DNA of 34,433 nucleotides from Legionellaceae bacterium. Lineage in GTDB: Bacteria; Pseudomonadota; Gammaproteobacteria; Legionellales; Legionellaceae. Numbering within the stretch: the stretch's first letter is position 1; each line of letters begins with the position of its first letter. Under the pieces are notes generated by a model. The model worked only from the letters and a program-made list of their open reading frames with translations. It had not been told where the DNA came from and ran no database searches. This document shows, piece by piece, positions 7,965 to 15,088 of the stretch. The stretch lies in assembly GCA_947474165.1 (NCBI GenBank), contig CANJHO010000018.1:1-34433 (forward strand). Direction: 5' to 3'. A program made the translations under genes and the position numbers.

Positions 7965-8825
7965 TTAACATTGCAAAAGAAGCATCGCATTCCCTTTTCG
8001 CAACTGTTCCTGTCGTTCGGATGAAATATGTAAATCAGTCAACATTTGCCTGGAATAGTCATGCCAGGTTTTTATGTCCATTTGGCTGGTTTGCCCCAAA
8101 TCCGAGCTGTAAATCACCCGTGGCAATGAACTTAAGACGGCGGCAAAATCGTCTTGGTCTTGATAGCCCAACACGTAAGTCAGGGTGGTTTGTTCAATCC
8201 ATACAAATGTATGTTTGGCTAAATCGGCTAATTCCGGGGCTTGTAAACCGGTTAAAGGATTGGCCGGCTGATTAAGCAGCAGGGCTGGCACTTGATGCTG
8301 GATGCAGGCCTCTATCAAGGCATACACTTCACACTTGTTGGCATGACCTGTTGACAGAACAATGGGATAATCATTCGCCATTTTCAGGATATCGATAACC
8401 GCCGACCGTAATTGATGGTTATCATCAAATAGGGTTTCACCCACAAGGGTATGGGCATTTAAATGAGGATGAGCCATTTGTCTTTGCAGGCGTGATTGAA
8501 TCTTGCGTCCGGTGATGGTGGGAAAGTGGACTATCATTTTTGCCGTCAGCATAGGCTGATATTCCGCTAAAGCACGCAAGACAACTCGATAATCAATACC
8601 GCCAGCCACGTGATTCAAGGCTAGTGAGGCCAATACAGGCAGACCCTCGCATTGCGCAAGCGTTGCCTGCACACTGGTGGCTCCCAAATGGCTATTCAGA
8701 ACCACAACCCCATTGAGTGCTTGATACGCTCGTCCGGCATCAAGTGCCTGCAAACGCCGATGATAGAGATCAGGGTTTGCGTGGTAATGGATATCGATGA
8801 ATTCAAATTGATCCAGTGTGGTCAA
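7965..8825 (-). CDS. DUF6282-type amidohydrolase-fold protein, last gene of the Fur-box operon
   Basis: The 286-residue protein begins FIDIHYHANPDLYHRR (D11, H13, H15), the metal-binding D-x-H-x-H strand of the TIM-barrel amidohydrolase superfamily. It continues VVVLNSHLGATS, a HFPTI segment, LSTGHANKCEVYALIEAC, and near the C-terminus VIYSSDLGQTSQMD, which carries the expected late metal or base Asp. This pattern matches what I know of DUF6282 proteins, whose substrates are undefined. Hydrolysis or decarboxylation of a small acid or amide is plausible. The start is a TTG that shares four bases (TTGA) with the stop of the preceding fusion gene, and a GGTGA ribosome site lies about 8 nt upstream, so translation is coupled. 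The D-x-H-x-H motif lies so near the TTG that no downstream start would be acceptable. Confidence 0.85.
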   Translation of the reverse strand: MTTLDQFEFIDIHYHANPDLYHRRLQALDAGRAYQALNGVVVLNSHLGATSVQATLAQCEGLPVLASLALNHVAGGIDYRVVLRALAEYQPMLTAKMIVHFPTITGRKIQSRLQRQMAHPHLNAHTLVGETLFDDNHQLRSAVIDILKMANDYPIVLSTGHANKCEVYALIEACIQHQVPALLLNQPANPLTGLQAPELADLAKHTFVWIEQTTLTYVLGYQDQDDFAAVLSSLPRVIYSSDLGQTSQMDIKTWHDYSRQMLTDLHISSERQEQLRKGNAMLLLQC

Positions 8826-10612
8826 TTTGATTCACCACTTAACCAGGGTTTCTCATAACGATACCTTTTGCGCGCCAGATCCAAACGAGCCCCCCCATGC
8901 ACAGCGTTGATAATATTTTTTTCAGTCTGTTGAATGGCAAGCGCTTTCTGAATAACCTCATCAACCAGATGAACCGGAATAACAATAGCACCATGATCAT
9001 CAGCAAAGATAATATCGCCCGGAGAAATCGTTACGTCATTGATAATAATTGCGCATTGCTCGCCGGTTTTGTGTACGCGATTTTTTCCCGAGCGCATGAA
9101 TTGATCAACACACCATAGCGGATAATTTGCCTGACGAATCTGGTTTACATCTCTAACCGCACCATGAACAATCGTTCCGGAAATACCCCTGATTAGTGCT
9201 ACTTGGGTTAAAATTCCTCCCCATACAGTGCAATCCGCTCGTGCCTGATTATCAATCAGAATCACCGATCCCGCCGGTACGTTATCAATATAATCGGCCG
9301 CAGGCCTGAAACCCTCGCTTGTTTTTTCATAAGGCGCGTATTGAATGGTATAGGCAGGCCCTATGAGTTTCTGGCCCGGGTTTAATGGTTTAATATGTAA
9401 CAAAGCACCTTCAACACCACACGCGTCCAATGCATCGGAAATCTCAGTGGAACTGAAGTGGTCTAGTTGCGCCATGGGATGGCGATCGCACGCTGTTGAA
9501 ATAATGGCTTTTGCCATATCATCCGTTGAGCTAGAACCACCCAAGTCATATGTCAAATAACGTCCCTGTTGGATAACCTGCTTCACAGCCTGTTTTATTT
9601 TTTCAGCCTGCTCAATATACCCAAAATGTTTTAATAACAGGCCGATCGTCAAAAACATCGCGCTCGGGTTTGCACTGTTGGTCTTCATTCGCGGCCCGCT
9701 GCCGTGCACTGGCTCAAAATAACAGCCATCGTGGCCAATATTTGCACTGGGAGCAAAGCCTAAACCTCCCATGACGGCAGCACCTACATCAGACAGCAAA
9801 TCACCAAACATATTTTCTGCAACGATCACACCAAATGCTTCCGGGCGCTTTATCATCCAGTATGCGACTGCATCCACATTGAGAATATCGGCCTTTAGAT
9901 GAGGGTATATAGCGGCCACAGACTCAAATAGTTCACGTGCAAAGGCACTGCTTTGCCGCAGGACGTTGGGTTTGTCTGCAAATGTAACTCGGGACAGGCA
10001 GTGAGTGTCTGCGTATTGAAAAGCAAATTCAAAGAGACGCAAAAGCCCCTGTTTGCTTTGCAATCGCAGGGTACAGCTTAAATCTTTAGGCTGGATGGCT
10101 TGCCAGCGTTTTTGTTCATCAAGCAATGATTTAAGCGATGCAGGCACGGGATGAAAATCAAGACCTGCATATAATCCTTCAGTATTTTCACGAATAATGC
10201 AGAAATTAAATGATTTTTTATCATCGATGTTATCACCAGCAAGGCTAAAACAGGGCCGTACGTTCGCAAACAGATCCATCTGTTGTCTTAACTGAATCAA
10301 CGGAGACACGTAAGTTCGATTATCATCTTGCAGCACTGGTGCCAGGTCAAGCCATGCCTCACGTGCAGGTTTGCTGGTGATAGCACCCACCAGCGTGGCA
10401 TCAGAATCACGAATCAATTGCCAGGTTTGCTCAGGAACTGGATCACCGTTTTTTTGCCAGCAAGACCACCCTATATCACCTATAGTTAATCTCACGGGCA
10501 CATCTAACGCTGCAAAAATTGGCAATGCTGCTTCCATGACTTCACGGCCTATGCCATCTCCCGGTAAAACAGCGATATGGATGACCCTATTCATGTTCAC
10601 AACACAACTCAT
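8822..10612 (-). CDS. Fusion: isocitrate/isopropylmalate dehydrogenase-like domain + RraA-like aldolase domain
   Basis: Two enzymes occur in one 596-residue chain. Residues ~8-375 are a beta-decarboxylating dehydrogenase: LPGDGIG (16-22), substrate arginines in SPLIQLRQQMDLFANVR, R141-ENTEGLYAG, K214 in DKPNVL, D247, and the signature NMFGDLLSD (267-275) with metal Asp 271 and 275. It ends with EPVHGSGP and LGGSSSTDDMAKAI. Residues ~382-575 are RraA-like: SSTEISDALDACGV, GGILTQVALIRGISGTIVHGAVRD (R487, D488), and the metal motif GD-x5-DDHG (532-541). Both sites look intact. The first type oxidises and decarboxylates malate-like hydroxyacids. RraA-like enzymes cleave 4-hydroxy-2-oxoacids or decarboxylate oxaloacetate. 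An in-frame fusion implies channelling of a keto acid. The start may be ATG 10612 (ribosome site AGGTGA) or ATG 10594, which overlaps the previous stop and fits the domain start better. Confidence 0.92.
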   Translation of the reverse strand: MSCVVNMNRVIHIAVLPGDGIGREVMEAALPIFAALDVPVRLTIGDIGWSCWQKNGDPVPEQTWQLIRDSDATLVGAITSKPAREAWLDLAPVLQDDNRTYVSPLIQLRQQMDLFANVRPCFSLAGDNIDDKKSFNFCIIRENTEGLYAGLDFHPVPASLKSLLDEQKRWQAIQPKDLSCTLRLQSKQGLLRLFEFAFQYADTHCLSRVTFADKPNVLRQSSAFARELFESVAAIYPHLKADILNVDAVAYWMIKRPEAFGVIVAENMFGDLLSDVGAAVMGGLGFAPSANIGHDGCYFEPVHGSGPRMKTNSANPSAMFLTIGLLLKHFGYIEQAEKIKQAVKQVIQQGRYLTYDLGGSSSTDDMAKAIISTACDRHPMAQLDHFSSTEISDALDACGVEGALLHIKPLNPGQKLIGPAYTIQYAPYEKTSEGFRPAADYIDNVPAGSVILIDNQARADCTVWGGILTQVALIRGISGTIVHGAVRDVNQIRQANYPLWCVDQFMRSGKNRVHKTGEQCAIIINDVTISPGDIIFADDHGAIVIPVHLVDEVIQKALAIQQTEKNIINAVHGGARLDLARKRYRYEKPWLSGESN

Positions 10613-11300
10613 CCATAATCACCTGTTTACAGAATAATAAATTATCTTGTAATACACGCATGCCAGCACCTGGAACCGTGATTAATCGTCCTGTTTGTGG
10701 GGGGGTTACGTTTTGAGTGTTGACTAAATTTGAGCGCTCTCCAATCAAATGCAAATGATTCACCGTGGCTGTTTTTACAACATGAGATGAATCGGTGTTC
10801 AACACTCGCTTTAGCCCAGTGATTAATCGTACACCAGCATCTGCTGGGTTGATATTATTCCAATCACAACAGAGTATGGGCTGTTGATGGGGATAATGGA
10901 CCTCTTTGTAAAGCTTGTCCAATGCCTCTTTAACCTGATTTTTTTCACACAACTCAATCACTTTCCCGAGCTTTTGCTTTAATGCGTCATCAGCGCGGGT
11001 TGGTGTAGAAAATAAAATGATGGGGATATGTTTATTTTCAAACAGTGGGAAACATTGCTGTAAAATAACACCGCCAAAAGAAAAGCCAATGAAGGCATCA
11101 TATTGGTTGAGTACAGCAGCCAGATAGTGTTGCCAAGCAAGATAATAAGCTTTGTTTTCCAGATTGATATCAATAATGGGCAGTGGATCCAGAAAATCCA
11201 TGTTAAAATCAGGCTTAAGAAAAGCCAGCGTACTGGCAAATAGCTCTATTTCCGATTGTTGCGGCATGACGGGTGCAATCACCAGGATAGTTTTACTCAT
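10587..11300 (-). CDS. Alpha/beta-hydrolase-fold protein with a degenerate catalytic triad
   Basis: The 237-residue protein has the fold's early strand (TILVIAPVMPQQSE), the nucleophile elbow GFSFGG (S74), a lid-like helical part, and a late strand LHLIGERSN followed by VPGAGMRVLQDN. In typical members the late strand ends in an acidic residue and the last motif reads GAGH. Here the corresponding residues appear to be N191 and M214, so the serine may lack both partners. It could be a pseudo-enzyme, a binding or chaperone subunit, or use other residues. A thioesterase-like origin is possible, but I cannot assign a function. It lies third in the tightly spaced operon. Its stop overlaps ATG 10594 of the downstream fusion gene by 8 bases. 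Confidence 0.82.
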   Translation of the reverse strand: MSKTILVIAPVMPQQSEIELFASTLAFLKPDFNMDFLDPLPIIDINLENKAYYLAWQHYLAAVLNQYDAFIGFSFGGVILQQCFPLFENKHIPIILFSTPTRADDALKQKLGKVIELCEKNQVKEALDKLYKEVHYPHQQPILCCDWNNINPADAGVRLITGLKRVLNTDSSHVVKTATVNHLHLIGERSNLVNTQNVTPPQTGRLITVPGAGMRVLQDNLLFCKQVIMDELCCEHE

Positions 11301-11307
11301 GTTTTTT

Positions 11308-12201
11308 TCATATTAATTTTCCATCCACCTGAAACTGTTTAACTTCAGCCGTAGACAGGTCATGAATACCGCGGACAAATTCATCCATGTCAATGAGTTC
11401 CTGGCCAATACTCAAAGCCTGGCGGGCATAATTGGCCGCATCGAGAATGCATTGTAAATTGTGTTTTTTAATTTTGTTCGCATGTAAATAAGCAATGAAA
11501 AACTCTGTTTTGAGGTTGCCTATCCCTTTTCCCATTCCCCCCAAAGAAGCATCAATATACTTCGCGCCTGCACCAATAGCTGCCAAGGTATTCGCCTGCG
11601 CCATACCAATGTTATCGTGAGCATGGAAACCGAATGCTGCTTCATAGCGCTGGGTATATTTTTCATAGATGTATTTGACCCTCTCAGGCATGAGGCTGCC
11701 ATTTGAGTCTGCAAAATAAATGATATCGGGTTTATGTTTCATAGCTCTCTCAACCACAGCATCGATGTCTTGTTCCAGATATTGCGAAGCATGAATAAAA
11801 TTAACCGAAACCTGCAGACCCACGGCTTTTACCATATCAATTACAGGACAAGCTAACGCAACGCCTCCACGAGGGATACAAATACGAATCAAACCCACCC
11901 CTGAATCTTTTAACTCCTGCATATCAACTTCAGATACATTTGCAGGGTGTACCATAACAGCCATCATTGTTTTTGTTAACCATGAGCGGCAAGCATCAAG
12001 GTAAGCCTTGTCACAAAGGCCGGCTCTACCGATGTTGGCTATGGGCCGAATCGAGCCATTACGATAGCCAATTTCAATGCAATCTATTCCTGCATTATCC
12101 AGTAAGGTTAACATTGCCTCAAGAGTAGTGTTTTCAAAATGAAAATTGCTCCGATGACCGCCATCTCTCAACGATACATCTAATATACTTACTTTATTCA
12201 T
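11308..12201 (-). CDS. DRE-TIM metallolyase, 4-hydroxy-2-oxovalerate aldolase (DmpG/MhpE)-like
   Basis: The 297-residue TIM-barrel protein has DVSLRDGGH (R12, D13, H16). The His two places after the RDG matches the catalytic-base His of DmpG-type aldolases (LRDG-x-H), rather than the isopropylmalate synthase type. Metal ligands H193 and H195 lie in GFHAHDNIGMAQAN, and the closing signature is DASLGGMGKGIGNLKTE. YFADSNGSL gives the strand-6 Asp. It is shorter than DmpG (about 340) and lacks an obvious C-terminal acetaldehyde-dehydrogenase contact domain. No dehydrogenase partner is adjacent. The expected reaction is reversible aldol cleavage or condensation of a 2-oxoacid (pyruvate type) with an aldehyde. 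The ATG overlaps the upstream ATP-grasp stop (ATGA) and has an excellent ribosome site (AAGGTGAT). Confidence 0.88.
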   Translation of the reverse strand: MNKVSILDVSLRDGGHRSNFHFENTTLEAMLTLLDNAGIDCIEIGYRNGSIRPIANIGRAGLCDKAYLDACRSWLTKTMMAVMVHPANVSEVDMQELKDSGVGLIRICIPRGGVALACPVIDMVKAVGLQVSVNFIHASQYLEQDIDAVVERAMKHKPDIIYFADSNGSLMPERVKYIYEKYTQRYEAAFGFHAHDNIGMAQANTLAAIGAGAKYIDASLGGMGKGIGNLKTEFFIAYLHANKIKKHNLQCILDAANYARQALSIGQELIDMDEFVRGIHDLSTAEVKQFQVDGKLI

Positions 12202-13289
12202 ACAATCACCTTGACGAACAAATACAGGGCAATCAAAAGAGGTAAAGCCATCAAACTCCTGATATATGGCGCTGTATTTTTATTTTTATATAGCACATAA
12301 AAATATGAACCGGGATGGCGATAGATAATAGAGCGAATCACTTTACCAGTAACGCGAGTGGGCTTACCATATTGCGGGTTTTCATGAATTCGAATACTGG
12401 GATTTGGATTGACTTCAATAATAACACCATCAGAATGATGGGTAATGGGTGTATCCAGATCAACACACTCAACGTCAATACCGGCAATATTTAAATTAAG
12501 TAATGAAACTGTCTTAATAAATAATTGACGGTTTTGTTTGCACATTTTAGAGCTTAAAGCTTGATAGGTTCCGCCTCGGCTTGCATTAGAGGTGTAGCAT
12601 AAAATAACAAGCTCCTGTTGTTTTGGAATATATTCTGGTGTTATTCCCAGTTTCCTGAGCCTGATATGACACTCATTATCTATCACAATCGGCGCCAGTT
12701 CATCACCCGACTGTTGACGTTCAATGTTCATTGATGCAATCAGCTCAGTAATGGTGTGCTGTCCATCACCCAATACACGGGCGGGATATCGTTGTATGAC
12801 ACCAATGATTTTTTTATTAAGCACCAGAATGCGATAAGAGTTCATATTGCCATGAAATTCTTCCAGGGTCAGCAAGTCGTTCGTTGAAAAAAGCCGGGTC
12901 AGTTCAATGGTAAGCTGGTCCATGTCAGTAATATTACAAACCACATCTATCCCCAGAGCGCCAAATGTAGGCTTCACCACAAGCGGGAAGGTTAAATCAG
13001 CCATTATCTCATCCATTAGCCCCAGCTTAAACGTATCAATATGAATAGCAGCCGCTTTGGGGACGGGTATACCCCCACCCTCAAGTACTTTATTAGCACA
13101 ATATTTGTTTTGAGCCAGACTCTCACTGCAGCTATTGTTCAGCGGTGTTATAAATCCTCTAAAAAAATAGTTTTTTTTGCCTAACTGAAAGAAAAAACCT
13201 TCAATCGAGTCAATGATCTCAACAGGTAAGAATAATTTTTTTGAGCTTTTATAATAGTGTCCTGCATTTTTATTAAAGATAAATTCCAT
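12198..13289 (-). CDS. ATP-grasp carboxylate-amine/thiol ligase with C-terminal membrane anchor, first gene of the Fur-box operon
   Basis: This 363-residue protein has a pre-grasp segment with SESLAQNKYCANKVLEGGGIPVPKA. The nucleotide-binding strand is FPLVVKPTFGALGIDV (K106). Next come LEEFHGNMNSYRILVLNKKIIGVIQRYPARVLGDGQHTITEL and the Mg-binding IIEVNPNPSI (E292, N294). The YRILV...GDG-x-HTI-x-EL stretch is close to the ATP-grasp domain of cyanophycin synthetase and GshAB-type enzymes, so amide-bond formation with an amino acid or amine is likely. It is much shorter than cyanophycin synthetase and has no Mur-ligase half. The last ~20 residues (344-363) are strongly hydrophobic, preceded by basic residues, suggesting anchoring to the inner membrane from the cytoplasm. 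The ATG has GGAG six bases upstream. A sigma-70 promoter overlapped by a Fur box lies about 100 bp upstream. Confidence 0.88.
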   Translation of the reverse strand: MEFIFNKNAGHYYKSSKKLFLPVEIIDSIEGFFFQLGKKNYFFRGFITPLNNSCSESLAQNKYCANKVLEGGGIPVPKAAAIHIDTFKLGLMDEIMADLTFPLVVKPTFGALGIDVVCNITDMDQLTIELTRLFSTNDLLTLEEFHGNMNSYRILVLNKKIIGVIQRYPARVLGDGQHTITELIASMNIERQQSGDELAPIVIDNECHIRLRKLGITPEYIPKQQELVILCYTSNASRGGTYQALSSKMCKQNRQLFIKTVSLLNLNIAGIDVECVDLDTPITHHSDGVIIEVNPNPSIRIHENPQYGKPTRVTGKVIRSIIYRHPGSYFYVLYKNKNTAPYIRSLMALPLLIALYLFVKVIV

Positions 13290-13379
13290 ATTAGCTCCAC
13301 CACAGCAATTAATTCGCTCGCGTATCCATTACAAATCAATATCTCACATCATCTTGCATAACTCGCTCATAAGCTTCAT

Positions 13380-13394
13380 TGATAATGAATATCA
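13380..13394 (-). promoter_or_regulatory. Fur box
   Basis: The minus strand reads TGATATTCATTATCA. The 7-1-7 Fur model TGATAAT-n-ATTATCA is matched at 13 of 14 defined positions. It starts 8 bp downstream of the -10 hexamer at 13403-13408, so it covers the predicted transcription start of the five-gene operon. That is the classical position for Fur repression in iron-replete cells. It is 216 bp from the divergent gene at 13610, and therefore less likely to act there. Confidence 0.78.
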
Positions 13395-13402
13395 GTTAAC
13401 AC

Positions 13403-13431
13403 ATTATAATCACCGACCTCTCGACTCTCAA
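13403..13431 (-). promoter_or_regulatory. Sigma-70 promoter of the five-gene operon
   Basis: On the minus strand TTGAGA (13426-13431), exactly 17 bp, then TATAAT (13403-13408): 5/6 and 6/6 consensus matches with ideal spacing. The start point would be near 13396, giving a ~105-nt leader to the ATG at 13289. Confidence 0.8.
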
Positions 13432-13467
13432 AGGAGAAAAGCGTTAACAAGGCTTTTTCCTTGAGAG
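13425..13467. repeat. Imperfect inverted repeat over the -35 of the operon promoter
   Basis: CTCTCAA (13425-13431) and TTGAGAG (13461-13467) form the outer arms. The inner bases (AGGAGAAAAGC / GCTTTTTCC) pair with small bulges around a TTAAC loop. One outer arm is the -35 region itself. It could be an operator for a second regulator. The remainder of 13290-13609 holds only leader DNA and no further gene. Confidence 0.4.
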
Positions 13468-13609
13468 CAGCATCGCCATGAACTGGATATCATGCCTTGT
13501 GGTGTTTTTTTTGTTAAGACTATATCATGAAATAGGTGCTTATTTTGATCACACATAATTTAGCCCTGGGTCATGACCGTTCAATCAATTCCATAGGGAT
13601 AAAGATAAC

Positions 13610-14323
13610 ATGATAGTAACCCAAAACATCAAATACAGTGAAAACAACATCCATTTTCTGGGCTATCTGGCCTATGATAATCAACTCCCCCTCCCGCTGC
13701 CCTGCGTGATGATTGCTCATGACTGGAGCGGGCGAAGCGAGGCCATGTGTGAAAAAGCAAGGCAACTGGCTTCCATGGGTTATGTCGGCTTTGCCATCGA
13801 TATGTATGGTGATGCTCAACTGGGGCATGATAATGAACAACGGCGAAAATTGTTGACGCCAATAGTAGAAAATCGTCAAATGCTGGCCAATCGCATGCTG
13901 GCGGCGTTCAAAACCATCTGCTCTCTGCCTCAGGTCAATGCAAAAAAAATTGCGGCCATTGGGTACTGTTTCGGTGGTATGTGTGTGCTTGATCTGGCAA
14001 GAACGGGTGCAGCACTCAACGGCGTAGTTAGTTTTCATGGGTTATTGACAGAACCTGAAGGTGTTCCTGCTAGCAAAATCCAGGCTCATTTACTGGTTTT
14101 ACATGGCTATGATGACCCATTGGTTATGCCCGAGCAGGTCACACTTTTTGCAACAGAAATGACAATGAAAAAAGCAGACTGGCAAGTGCATATGTATGGG
14201 TTAACAGCTCATTCATTCACGAATCCTGAAGCCAATGACGATGCAATGGGACTGCATTACAACAAAACAGCTGATCATCGTTCGTGGATAACGGCGTGTA
14301 CATTTTTTGACGAGGTGCTTTAA
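13610..14323 (+). CDS. Dienelactone hydrolase family protein
   Basis: This 237-residue cytosolic alpha/beta hydrolase is of the DLH family. It has MIAHDWSGRSEAMCEKARQLASMGYVGFAIDMYGD near the N-terminus and the cysteine-nucleophile elbow GYCFGGMCVLDLA (C120). The triad is completed by the Asp in LLVLHGYDDPLV and the His in GLTAHSFTNP. The Cys nucleophile is characteristic of DLH. The true substrate is unknown, since related proteins act on various lactones and esters. It is divergent from the Fur-box operon across 320 bp, so a functional link is only positional. The ribosome site is modest (GGGATAAAG). It is convergent with comF, whose stop lies 23 bases after this stop. Confidence 0.9.
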   Translation: MIVTQNIKYSENNIHFLGYLAYDNQLPLPLPCVMIAHDWSGRSEAMCEKARQLASMGYVGFAIDMYGDAQLGHDNEQRRKLLTPIVENRQMLANRMLAAFKTICSLPQVNAKKIAAIGYCFGGMCVLDLARTGAALNGVVSFHGLLTEPEGVPASKIQAHLLVLHGYDDPLVMPEQVTLFATEMTMKKADWQVHMYGLTAHSFTNPEANDDAMGLHYNKTADHRSWITACTFFDEVL

Positions 14324-14346
14324 TTGGCTCAAAGTCATGATAAAAG

Positions 14347-15051
14347 TTAGTGGTTGATGGTGACTCTGGCGCAGCACCACACATCCACGCATTTCACGCC
14401 TTGTTGTTTTAAGGTTTTTGCGAGGGCATTGATGGTGCTGCCGGTGGTGATGAGATCATCGACTATCGTCACGTGCTGATAGGGTACTGGGTTTGAGTAA
14501 AAGGCTTCCGTTAAATTGTTCCCCCGTGCTTTCGCACTTAATTCAGCTTGAGGGATTGTATTGATAATTTTTTTACAAAAAGAGAGCCCATAGGGTAATT
14601 TGAGGGCTTTACTTAGGTGTTTGACTAACTCCGCTGCTTGGTTAAATCCTCGTTGTTGTATGCGTTTGGGGTGTAAGGGCACGGGAATGAGACATTCTGT
14701 TGTTAAGGCTTCTGCTGGGATGTTTTTGATGATAAGGGTTGCTAAAAAAGAACCTAGATACAGGCCTTCTTGGTATTTAAATTCATGCAGTAACGATCGG
14801 AGCGGTTCTTCAAAAGGATAAGCTGCCATTGCATTATCCACGGCGGGTTTTTTCTTGCAACAATGGCCACAAATCAAAAAATCAGTGTTGGGTAGCGGGA
14901 GGGCACAATGCTTGCATTGAGGGCCAAGAGGAGGCAGGCGATTGATGCATGCCATACAAACGGCGATGCGTCCGCGGTGGTATTGATTGCATAATACACA
15001 GATAGCGGGCAGCCGTAGCCGCTGTGATATACTGGCTATTTTATGGCGCAT
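14347..15051 (-). CDS. comF: ComF family phosphoribosyltransferase-like protein
   Basis: ComF proteins are cytosolic factors needed for uptake or processing of transforming DNA in naturally competent bacteria. The 234-residue protein begins MRHKIASISQRLRLPAICVLC. It has the N-terminal zinc-finger-like cysteine set (CVLC, CMAC, CKHC, CGHC), followed by the phosphoribosyltransferase-type domain with CLIPVPLHPKRIQQRGFNQAAEL and the PRPP-loop pattern VTIVDDLITTGSTINALA. I chose ATG 15051, with CAGGAAAT upstream, because the in-frame extension to 15405 has no family similarity and runs antisense through bioC. It is divergent from bioC, with only 37 bp between starts, so the two promoters must overlap. 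Confidence 0.92.
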   Translation of the reverse strand: MRHKIASISQRLRLPAICVLCNQYHRGRIAVCMACINRLPPLGPQCKHCALPLPNTDFLICGHCCKKKPAVDNAMAAYPFEEPLRSLLHEFKYQEGLYLGSFLATLIIKNIPAEALTTECLIPVPLHPKRIQQRGFNQAAELVKHLSKALKLPYGLSFCKKIINTIPQAELSAKARGNNLTEAFYSNPVPYQHVTIVDDLITTGSTINALAKTLKQQGVKCVDVWCCARVTINH

Positions 15052-15088
15052 GCGCGTTGGATTTCCTGAGTAGAGGTTGGTTCGCATC

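Noticed and set aside
9001..10612. Frameshift or assembly error explaining the dehydrogenase-RraA fusion
   Set aside because: The frame is continuous through a plausible linker (about residues 372-385), and both domains keep complete motifs. There is no internal ribosome site with a start at the junction that I could see.
13571..14038. 155-codon minus-strand open frame
   Set aside because: It is antisense to the dienelactone hydrolase gene, has low-complexity His/Gln content, no ribosome site and no recognisable motif.
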